Assembly: GCA_030603605.1 (NCBI GenBank)
Contig: JAUVXN010000030.1
Location: forward strand, 1-13,176
Length of the DNA stretch: 13,176 nt
Source: Dehalococcoidales bacterium
GTDB lineage: Bacteria; Chloroflexota; Dehalococcoidia; Dehalococcoidales; RBG-16-60-22
Direction of reading: 5' to 3'
Both the position numbers and the translations under genes were made by a program. Every line of letters begins with the position of its first letter. The first letter of the stretch is position 1. Positions 7,706 to 13,176 of this stretch are shown in pieces. The notes below the pieces were generated by a model. The model was not told the origin of the DNA. It saw only the letters and a list, made by a program, of their open reading frames with translations, and did no database searches.

Positions 7706-8986
7706 TTGAGCCTGTCCCTTGATTTTCAGAACTAACAACGAGCCAGCAACAAGACAGATAAAACAAATTAGAAACATAACTTTGTAGCCCAGATTGAGGC
7801 TATAGGCATTAAAGAAATCAATCACTGGCCCGACAAGACGTGCCAGGGCAGAACCACCAGCCGTAGCCAGATTGGTCAGCCCAAGGTATCTTGCCTCCTC
7901 ACCTTTAGCTACCAGGTCTGTAGCCAAAGCCCAGTTGCTGCTTATAAAAGCTCCAAAGGAAATTCCCACCAGACCACCGCAGAACATTATAGGTGTGTAG
8001 TTATGTTGAAAGAGGAATATCAGCGCAATCCCTAAAGCACCAACGAATCCCGAACCGACCGCGATTGGTCGACGACCTATTTTATCAGATAAACGTCCTG
8101 CGGGATAGACCACAGCTAGCATACAAGCAACAGCCACTATGGAAAACTTTGCCGTTGCTGCTGCTGGGTCGGCTACACCAACAACATCCTTAAGGAAATA
8201 TAAAGCGAATGTTTGTAAGGTAGTGAACGCCATTAGGATAAGGAGGCGAGATACCAGAAACCAGACAAAATCACGGTTTGCCTTGATATCAATCTTGAAA
8301 CTTTTATACAGGGTGGACACTAAGGGCAATTTGGAGCCACCAGCCCCAGGTCGCTCCTTAACCGTCAGAATGGTGGCAAGCATAGTCCCCAGCAAAATAA
8401 CAGCCAGTGCCCCCAAAGCCAGCCATAGCCAGGGGCTTCCCTCACCGGTGAAATAGCGATCCATAAAGAAAGCTATGGGATATAATAGGGCAACCCCACC
8501 CCCGACCTCGAGCAAGGTCTTCACCCCTGAAGCTACCCCCCGCCTCTTCCCGGGCACAAGGTCGGGAATAAAGCCCTGATACGGACCCTGTGCCGTATTG
8601 GAGCTAACTTGCAGCAGGCAATAAATGATGAAAAGAGCAGCATAACTGTTACAGAAACCTAGCCCGGGGATAAGCAGCATAGCCAATACACTGCCCAGCA
8701 GGATGTAAGGTCGGCGGCGCCCCCAGCTAAAGCCAGAGCGGTCACTAATCGCCCCGGCTATTGGCTGGACTGCCATTGCCAGGATTAGACCGGCAAAGGT
8801 AAGAAGACCAAGGTAGGTATTCTTTTGCGCCTCAGTAACAAAGTCCAGCAGCCGTATCGGCATAACAATGGTATGCAGGCTGCTCCACAGGGCAGCCAAG
8901 GCAAAGCCGAAAATAGAAATCTTTATGTAATCAGCAGGACCAAACCCTTTAGCCCCTGTGCCAGTATTGCTTGCTACCTTTCTCAT
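7697..8986 (-). CDS. MFS transporter (GPH/SLC45-like)
   Basis: 429-residue transporter with about 12 hydrophobic segments and a hydrophilic middle loop (about 208-240) between the two six-helix halves. Loop 2-3 carries the MFS motif GAISDRSGFSWGRRRP (78-93), and the equivalent loop in the second half is GRLSDKIGRRP (297-307). The long form of the first motif with GRRRPYI, and QVSSNTAQGPYQGFIPDLVP (126-145), recall the glycoside-pentoside-hexuronide and SLC45 sugar symporters. A sugar or sugar-like solute is therefore possible, but no specificity can be claimed. The gene is divergent from the DUF72 gene and converges on the VTT gene. Its promoter -10 box lies only 12 nt before the ATG, so the mRNA is nearly leaderless and lacks a usable ribosome-binding site. 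Confidence 0.88.
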   Translation of the reverse strand: MRKVASNTGTGAKGFGPADYIKISIFGFALAALWSSLHTIVMPIRLLDFVTEAQKNTYLGLLTFAGLILAMAVQPIAGAISDRSGFSWGRRRPYILLGSVLAMLLIPGLGFCNSYAALFIIYCLLQVSSNTAQGPYQGFIPDLVPGKRRGVASGVKTLLEVGGGVALLYPIAFFMDRYFTGEGSPWLWLALGALAVILLGTMLATILTVKERPGAGGSKLPLVSTLYKSFKIDIKANRDFVWFLVSRLLILMAFTTLQTFALYFLKDVVGVADPAAATAKFSIVAVACMLAVVYPAGRLSDKIGRRPIAVGSGFVGALGIALIFLFQHNYTPIMFCGGLVGISFGAFISSNWALATDLVAKGEEARYLGLTNLATAGGSALARLVGPVIDFFNAYSLNLGYKVMFLICFICLVAGSLLVLKIKGQAQLR

Positions 8987-8998
8987 CCTGTATAGTCA

Positions 8999-9027
8999 AG
9001 CATAGCAGAGGCAAAGCCAGCCGACAA
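8999..9027 (-). promoter_or_regulatory. Promoter of the MFS gene
   Basis: On the minus strand, -35 TTGTCG (9022-9027), a 17-nt spacer and -10 TATGCT (8999-9004). The predicted start of transcription is about 6-8 nt before the MFS ATG. The 33 nt from 9027 down to 8995 match the tRNA-Glu promoter region at 26 positions, including the spacer. Confidence 0.65.
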
Positions 9028-9056
9028 CATTTTAAGCTGGATAAAGTTGGGTGAGG

Positions 9057-9085
9057 TTGATAAAATGGAGTAAATAGGATACACT
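9057..9085 (+). promoter_or_regulatory. Promoter of the DUF72 gene, probable leaderless start
   Basis: -35 TTGATA (9057-9062), a 17-nt spacer and -10 TACACT (9080-9085). The expected first transcribed base, about 7 nt after the -10 box, coincides with the A of ATG 9092, and no Shine-Dalgarno is present. The mRNA is therefore probably leaderless. Confidence 0.6.
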
Positions 9086-9091
9086 GAAAAT

Positions 9092-9859
9092 ATGATATAC
9101 TTTGGTACTTCAGGCTTTAGCTATAATGATTGGGTAGGAAGCTTCTACCCTTTAGGTATGCCCAAGAGGGAATGGCTTATCTACTATGCCCGTGAATTTA
9201 ATACCTGTGAGATAAACTCGTCCTTTTATGCATTACCTAAACCATCCAGCTTAAAGGCTATGGCTGAGAAAACGGGTGAAGGTTTCATATTTTCAATTAA
9301 GGCGAATCGAGAAATGACCCACCAGAGAGAAGATAATGCCTCCGTTTTTAAGGCTTTTTGTCAGGTGTTGGAGCCTATCATCGCTGCCGGCAAGCTGGGT
9401 TGTATCCTGGCTCAGTTTCCCTACAGTTTCAGGTTTAATCGCCGTAACTGGGACTACCTCAGGCTGTTTAAGGAACGATTGGGTGAACTACCGCTGGTGA
9501 TTGAATTCCGTAATGCCCAGTGGCTAAGGAGTGAGGTGTTTGACTGGCTTCGTCATCAGGATTTAGGCTTCTGCTGTGTTGATGAACCACAACTGCCCAA
9601 TTTGTTGCCACCACTGGCTGAGGTAACGAGTAATATAGGCTATGTTCGTTTTCATGGGCGTAATAGTGCCAAGTGGTGGCAACATGAACAAGCCTATGAG
9701 AGGTATGATTATAGCTATACGTCACAGGAGCTCAGCGAATGGCTGCCTAAGATTCAAAAACTGGATAGTGTAGCTGAAAAGGCCTTTATCTTCGCTAATA
9801 ATCACTGGCGTGGGCAGGCAGTCAGTACTATTCGCCAATTGCGGATGATGCTGGACTAA
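9092..9859 (+). CDS. DUF72 family protein (YecE-like)
   Basis: 255 residues, the normal size of the DUF72/YecE family, which has a TIM-barrel fold. Readable family signatures, in order: IYFGTSGFSYNDWVGSFYP (2-20), the EINSSFYALPKPSSL segment (40-54), FSIKANREMTH (67-77), LAQFPYSF (106-113), VIEFRNAQW (136-144), YVRFHGRN (184-191) and FANNHWRGQA (234-243). Conserved acidic, His and Asn residues at strand ends suggest an enzyme, but no reaction is established for the family. No signal peptide, so cytoplasmic. It stands alone on the + strand, divergent from the MFS gene with 105 nt between the two starts. The start codon appears to be the mRNA 5' end. Confidence 0.9.
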   Translation: MIYFGTSGFSYNDWVGSFYPLGMPKREWLIYYAREFNTCEINSSFYALPKPSSLKAMAEKTGEGFIFSIKANREMTHQREDNASVFKAFCQVLEPIIAAGKLGCILAQFPYSFRFNRRNWDYLRLFKERLGELPLVIEFRNAQWLRSEVFDWLRHQDLGFCCVDEPQLPNLLPPLAEVTSNIGYVRFHGRNSAKWWQHEQAYERYDYSYTSQELSEWLPKIQKLDSVAEKAFIFANNHWRGQAVSTIRQLRMMLD

Positions 9860-9876
9860 TCCTACCCCGTTTATCA

Positions 9877-9905
9877 TTGTTCTCTCAAGTAACATTAAGT
9901 ATAAT
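9877..9905 (+). promoter_or_regulatory. Promoter of the traR/dksA-lspA-rluD operon
   Basis: Consensus -10 TATAAT (9900-9905) with a 17-nt spacer to a partial -35 TTGTTC (9877-9882), in the gap after the DUF72 gene. Transcription would start near 9912, giving a leader of about 73 nt before ATG 9985, unlike the nearly leaderless genes to the left. Confidence 0.6.
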
Positions 9906-9984
9906 AGCTTACCTGCCAACATCTAAATGGGAAAATCAGAAGCAGTCTATCTAAAACTTGACGGGTGAGCGGGAGGAAGAGGAA

Positions 9985-10365
9985 ATGACGACTAATTTTA
10001 ACCTACTTCGCTCTCGTTTAGAGAGTGAGCAAAAGCGCTTAACTGAGCAACTGAACCAATTAGAAGCTAGCGTCCGCCCCACAGAGGAGAGGCGAGAGGG
10101 TAGTCCCTTTGGCAAAAGGGAGGAGGAAGCGGCCGAGACCCTGGAGTTAGAGAATCGGCTAGCTTTAGAGAAGCGTATAAAAGAACGACTGGCTGGGGTG
10201 GAGCATGCCTTACACAAGTTTGAAGAAGGGACTTATGGTTTATGCGAGGGCTGCGGTCAACCTATAGACCCAGCCCGATTAGAAGCACTGCCTCAGGCGA
10301 AGCGGTGCATGAGTTGTAAAGCTCAACAGGCAAAGAATGCAAAAGGTAAAATCTCTCCAGGGTAA
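9985..10365 (+). CDS. TraR/DksA family zinc-finger protein
   Basis: 126 residues with the layout of DksA/TraR/YlyA-type proteins: a charged coiled-coil-like N-terminal region (about 5-80) and a C-terminal zinc finger with CEGC (87-90) and CMSC (108-111), set in the family pattern GTYGLCEGCGQPIDPARLEALP. Such proteins bind RNA polymerase through the secondary channel; whether this one works with ppGpp cannot be read. The acidic pair DksA has at its coiled-coil tip is not evident, so a YlyA/YteA-like variant is more likely. I place the start at ATG 9985 because GGAGG (9972-9976) sits 8 nt before it; a TTG at 9958 would add nine residues but has no ribosome-binding site. The gene overlaps lspA by 29 nt, matching the B. 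subtilis order ylyA-lspA-rluD-like. Confidence 0.87.
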   Translation: MTTNFNLLRSRLESEQKRLTEQLNQLEASVRPTEERREGSPFGKREEEAAETLELENRLALEKRIKERLAGVEHALHKFEEGTYGLCEGCGQPIDPARLEALPQAKRCMSCKAQQAKNAKGKISPG

Positions 10366-10852
10366 GTGGTGGAATGTAGTCTTTTTCTTTACTGCGTTAC
10401 CATTGGTGGCTGCTGACCAGCTCAGTAAGCTCTGGATAAGGTCTAATTTAGACATAGGGGAATCGCTGTTTGAGGTAGGATTCTTTCGTTTGACCCGTGT
10501 CCATAATACTGGAGCTGCCTTTGGCTTACTTCAAGGTCAATCGTTCCTCTTGACTATAGTTGCTTCAGTTGGTGTTGCTGCCCTTTTGCTCTACGCCCTC
10601 TTTTTTTATCATAGATTCCCCTTTTTAGATAATAGGCTAGGCAAGCTAGCCCTTGGCCTGGTTCTTGGCGGCACAGTGGGTAACCTTATTGACCGAATAC
10701 ACCTTGGCTATGTTACCGACTTTATGGATTTTAACCTCTGGCCTGCATTTAACATTGCTGATTCGGCTATAGTTGTTGGTACTATTTTACTTGCTTACTC
10801 TCTTATCTGCTTAGCCATAGCCGGAAAACGCTCGGATGAAAAAGGCATATAG
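10337..10852 (+). CDS. lspA: Lipoprotein signal peptidase (signal peptidase II)
   Basis: Membrane aspartyl protease that removes the signal peptide from prolipoproteins after Cys lipidation. 171 residues with four hydrophobic segments (about 13-28, 69-92, 103-118 and 140-163). Diagnostic motifs: ADQLSKLW (26-33), NTGAAFG (57-63), GGTVGNLIDR (111-120) with catalytic Asp119, and VTDFMDF with FNIADS (138-143) holding catalytic Asp142. Both aspartates are present, so it should be active. It starts within the TraR/DksA-like gene and its own 3' end overlaps the next gene by 17 nt, so translation of the three is probably coupled. The ribosome-binding site before ATG 10337 is weak, consistent with coupling. 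Confidence 0.95.
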   Translation: MQKVKSLQGKWWNVVFFFTALPLVAADQLSKLWIRSNLDIGESLFEVGFFRLTRVHNTGAAFGLLQGQSFLLTIVASVGVAALLLYALFFYHRFPFLDNRLGKLALGLVLGGTVGNLIDRIHLGYVTDFMDFNLWPAFNIADSAIVVGTILLAYSLICLAIAGKRSDEKGI

Positions 10853-11732
10853 CTTTATAGTTGATAAGACCGGGGTCCGCCTTGATAAGTATGTTGGCGA
10901 GAAGTGCTCAGAGCTCTCCCGAACCCATGCCCAAAAGCTTATTGCTGGTGGCTATATCACGGTTAACGACCGTATGGCTAAGGTAGGACTCAAACTTAAC
11001 ATTGGTGATAGGGTGGATATTATCATACCCCCCACCGCCCCCAGCCCTCTATCACCTGAGGCTATTCCGTTAAATATCATTTATGAGGATGATGACCTTT
11101 TAGTTGTGGACAAACCGGCCGGACTGGCTGTCCACCCCGCCCCGGGACACCCAAGTCATACTCTGGTTAATGCTATTCTGTCCCACTTACCCAGCCTGGC
11201 TGAAATCAGTGACTCAGAACGTCCGGGAATTGTACATCGGCTGGATAAGGATGCCTCAGGCGTGATGCTGGTGGCCAAGAATAATGCCGCTCAACTAAAC
11301 CTAATAAACCAGTTTGAGGCTCGTTCGGTGGTAAAAGCCTATGTGGTGCTGGTTAAAGGGCACCTTACCCCGGAGGACGGAATTATTGAAGCCCCCATCG
11401 GGCGCGACCCCCGCAACCGGAAGCGGATGGCGGTGGTGGCCAAGGGCAGGGAGGCCCGCACCCAATATCATGTAGTTAAATACATAGGCGACTATACCCT
11501 GCTTGAAGTCAGGACGGAGACCGGTCGCACCCACCAGATACGGGTTCACCTCAAGGCTATTGACTATCCAGTGGTAGGAGATGCCACATATGGAGTGAAG
11601 TCAACCTTTTTATCACGGCAATTTCTCCATGCCTGCCGCCTGGGCTTCCACCTGCCCTCCACCGGCGAATATGTAGAGTTCACCTCAGAACTCCCCCCAG
11701 ATTTAGCGCAGGCACTAAAGGACATTGGCTAG
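10836..11732 (+). CDS. rluD: RluA/RluD family 23S rRNA pseudouridine synthase
   Basis: Converts specific uridines in large-subunit rRNA to pseudouridine. 298 residues: an N-terminal S4 RNA-binding domain (about 13-65, with RLDKYVGEKCSELSRTHAQKLI) followed by the catalytic domain. VVDKPAGLAVHPAPGH (90-105) and GIVHRLDKDASG (131-142) are the RluA-type signatures; Asp137 is the catalytic aspartate. ETGRTHQIRVHLKAIDYPVVGD is the conserved C-terminal motif. The S4 domain and length favour the RluD branch (E. coli positions 1911/1915/1917) over RluA or RluC, but exact targets are inferred. It overlaps lspA by 17 nt, an arrangement common in Gram-positive bacteria and relatives. Confidence 0.93.
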   Translation: MKKAYSFIVDKTGVRLDKYVGEKCSELSRTHAQKLIAGGYITVNDRMAKVGLKLNIGDRVDIIIPPTAPSPLSPEAIPLNIIYEDDDLLVVDKPAGLAVHPAPGHPSHTLVNAILSHLPSLAEISDSERPGIVHRLDKDASGVMLVAKNNAAQLNLINQFEARSVVKAYVVLVKGHLTPEDGIIEAPIGRDPRNRKRMAVVAKGREARTQYHVVKYIGDYTLLEVRTETGRTHQIRVHLKAIDYPVVGDATYGVKSTFLSRQFLHACRLGFHLPSTGEYVEFTSELPPDLAQALKDIG

Positions 11733-11756
11733 AATACTAAAGATTTAGGTGGTAGA

Positions 11757-11840
11757 ATGAGGTGGGGAGTGAGATTAGAAATGGTTACAGAGTGCGTTTT
11801 TGTTTGGATATTAGCCACCATTAGAGACAAAGGAGGATAA
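11757..11840 (+). CDS. Possible 27-aa leader ORF before the ClpP-like gene
   Basis: ATG 11757 is preceded by AGGTGG (11747-11752) and opens a 27-codon frame ending in TAA at 11838-11840, one base before the start of the ClpP-like gene. Its last codons are the ClpP-like gene's own Shine-Dalgarno. Such spacing would couple translation of the two. The peptide has a short hydrophobic middle (CVFVWILA). It matches nothing I know and may be chance; no other content is seen in this 109-nt gap. Confidence 0.22.
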   Translation: MRWGVRLEMVTECVFVWILATIRDKGG

Positions 11841-11841
11841 C

Positions 11842-12414
11842 ATGCCTACTAAACCTATAGTTATCAAGTTTTTTGCTCCCGTTATTGATGTAACAATTAA
11901 TGCCTTGATGAATGCAATCGACCAGAAGATGAAGGAAGGTGTCACTGAATTTATCCTTCTCATTTCATCTCCTGGCGGTAATGTTTTGCATGGGCTATCA
12001 GCTTATAACTATCTTAAAGGCTTACCTGTAACCATAACCACACACAACTTTGGTAGTGTGGATTCTATTGGAGTTGTCTTATTTTGTGGAGGCAGTAAAA
12101 GGTTCTCGGTTCCTCAAGCAAGGTTCTTACTTCATGGCGTAAGTGCTGGTTTCAAGAATGTGCGCTTGGAAGAGAAGCAACTTGAGGAGAGACTGAAGGG
12201 GCTGAAGATTGACATAGAGAATATTGCTAAAGTCATAGCTGCAAATACCGGCAAGGCTGTTCAGGATGTGACAAATGCCATGCTCGAAAGAACAACACTA
12301 AACCCTAACGAAGCCAAAGCGTGGGGTTTAGTTCACGAGATCAAGTCTGAACTTTTTGAGGCAGGCTCTGAAGTTATTTCAATACAATATCAACAAAAGC
12401 AGAGTGAGCAATAG
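11842..12414 (+). CDS. ClpP-like S14 family protein with altered catalytic triad
   Basis: 190-residue ClpP-fold protein. SSPGGNVLHGLSAYNYL (42-58) is the oxyanion/handle region, VDSIG (73-77) holds the presumed nucleophile Ser75 (ClpP: AASMG), and RFLLHG (94-99) the His98. Where ClpP has its third residue, an Asp in the ERDxF segment, this protein reads LERTTLNPNEAKAWGLV (148-164), with no Asp at the aligned site. It also lacks the ClpP N-terminal loops that dock to Clp ATPases. It is therefore a divergent S14 paralogue, not the housekeeping ClpP; activity may use a Ser-His dyad or be lost. AAGGAGG (ending at 11836) gives a strong start. It sits between rluD and gltX, 24 nt before gltX, and looks more AT-rich than its neighbours, which hints at a later insertion into this locus. 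Confidence 0.8.
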   Translation: MPTKPIVIKFFAPVIDVTINALMNAIDQKMKEGVTEFILLISSPGGNVLHGLSAYNYLKGLPVTITTHNFGSVDSIGVVLFCGGSKRFSVPQARFLLHGVSAGFKNVRLEEKQLEERLKGLKIDIENIAKVIAANTGKAVQDVTNAMLERTTLNPNEAKAWGLVHEIKSELFEAGSEVISIQYQQKQSEQ

Positions 12415-12438
12415 CTATAGCTACGGAGGATGTTTCAA

Positions 12439-13176
12439 ATGACTAAAGTTAGAACGCGTTTCGCGCCGAGCCCCACCGGTTATCCCCATGTGGGCAATAT
12501 CAGGACGGCCCTGTTTGCCTGGCTCTTTGCCCGCCATAATGGGGGCAGCTTCATTGTCCGCATTGAAGATACCGATGTCGCCAGGAAGGTTGAAGGCGCC
12601 GTGGAGGCTATTCTTGATAGTCTGCGCTGGCTGGGGCTGGACTGGGATGAGGGGCCTGAGGTGGAGGGCAAATACGGACCCTATTTTCAATCACAGCGTT
12701 TAGACAAATACCACGAGATAGCGCAACGGCTGATTTCACAGTGGGATGCCTATTATTGCTACTGTTCTCCCCAGCGACTGGAGGAGATGCGGGCGGAGCA
12801 GGTCAGGCGTAAGCAGCCGCCGGGTTATGACCGTCACTGTCGGGAGTTGAGCCAGGAGGAGCGGGCTAAGAAGGAAGCCGAGGGTATCATACCAGTGGTT
12901 CGTTTTAAGACCCCGCTTGAGGGGCAGACCAGGTTTAATGATTTAATCTGGGGTGATGTGGTATTTGAAAATAGTACCATTGATGATTTCGTAGTGCTTA
13001 AGTCGGATGGCTACCCCACCTATCACCTGGCCAACATAGTTGATGACCATCTGATGGAGATAAGCCATGTTATCAGGGCTGAGGAGTGGCTATCCAGCAC
13101 CCCCCGCCATGTATTGATGTATCAGGCTCTGGGCCTTGAGCCGCCAAACTTTGCTCACCTGCCTATGCTCCTGGGC
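12439..13176 (+). CDS. gltX: Glutamyl-tRNA synthetase (3' partial)
   Basis: Class I aminoacyl-tRNA synthetase that charges tRNA-Glu. The first 246 residues of about 490 are in the window and the frame is open at the edge. FAPSPTGYPHVGN (8-20) is the class I HIGH signature in its GluRS form (HVGN), followed by RIEDTD (41-46). GYPTYHLANIVDDHLMEISH (191-210) and the following AEEWLSSTPRH are standard GluRS active-site segments. Cys107, Cys109 and Cys134 with Tyr130 could form a zinc site as in E. coli GluRS. The KMSKS motif would lie just past the edge. GGAGG (12425-12429) sets the start at ATG 12439; an in-frame ATG at 12430 touches the Shine-Dalgarno and is rejected. Whether it is discriminating or also charges tRNA-Gln cannot be told from this half. 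Confidence 0.95.
   Translation, partial: MTKVRTRFAPSPTGYPHVGNIRTALFAWLFARHNGGSFIVRIEDTDVARKVEGAVEAILDSLRWLGLDWDEGPEVEGKYGPYFQSQRLDKYHEIAQRLISQWDAYYCYCSPQRLEEMRAEQVRRKQPPGYDRHCRELSQEERAKKEAEGIIPVVRFKTPLEGQTRFNDLIWGDVVFENSTIDDFVVLKSDGYPTYHLANIVDDHLMEISHVIRAEEWLSSTPRHVLMYQALGLEPPNFAHLPMLLG

Noticed and set aside
8139..8456. Plus-strand 105-codon frame opposite the MFS gene
   Set aside because: Shadow of a clear 12-helix transporter on the other strand; no promoter, ribosome-binding site or domain.
9958..9984. TTG 9958 as the start of the TraR/DksA-like gene
   Set aside because: No ribosome-binding site precedes it, whereas GGAGG lies 8 nt before ATG 9985, and the extra residues are simply the translation of that purine-rich site.
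1..13176. CRISPR arrays, insertion-sequence transposases, toxin-antitoxin pairs or defence genes
   Set aside because: I looked for regularly spaced repeats and for transposase, nuclease or small paired ORF signatures on both strands. Apart from the single tyrosine recombinase, nothing supports any of these.

Overview
The window looks like a chromosomal contig from an uncultured anaerobic bacterium, most plausibly a Dehalococcoidia-type Chloroflexota. That assignment is an inference from moderate GC, gene content (DUF255 protein, TM1586-type nitroreductase, DUF72 protein) and the order traR/dksA-like, lspA, rluD, gltX. No rRNA or marker gene settles it.

Left part (1-5300, + strand): the 3' part of a copper-type P1B ATPase gene ending in a YHS metal-binding domain, a 45-codon small ORF, a full-length DUF255 (thioredoxin fold plus six-hairpin) protein and a nitroreductase-like protein. 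The YHS domain has its own Shine-Dalgarno and ATG inside the ATPase frame, so it may also be made separately.

Middle part (5300-7000): a small accessory patch. It holds two tandem inverted repeats, an N-terminally truncated SAM methyltransferase remnant, and a minus-strand tyrosine recombinase whose start lies 26 nt beyond the 3' end of a minus-strand tRNA-Glu(TTC). This is the classic layout of an element integrated at a tRNA gene. No terminator separates the two, so the tRNA promoter could drive the recombinase. I could not find the distal attachment site, so the element is decayed or extends beyond the window.

Right part (7000-13176): a VTT/DedA-like membrane protein converges on an MFS transporter with a 9-bp overlap. 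The MFS gene is divergent from a DUF72 gene. Then comes a compact + strand housekeeping run: TraR/DksA-like zinc-finger protein, lipoprotein signal peptidase (lspA), large-subunit pseudouridine synthase (rluD family), a ClpP-like protein lacking the usual catalytic Asp, and the 5' half of glutamyl-tRNA synthetase (gltX), cut by the window edge. The gltX product charges the tRNA-Glu found here.

Promoter-like hexamers are readable before the tRNA, MFS, DUF72 and TraR/DksA genes. Several starts lie so close to their -10 box that leaderless or near-leaderless mRNAs are likely. I did not find a convincing new multi-gene system. The most interesting points are the nested YHS start, the tRNA/integrase junction with its duplicated T-arm motif, the 33-nt promoter-like element shared by the tRNA and MFS genes, and the atypical ClpP paralogue.
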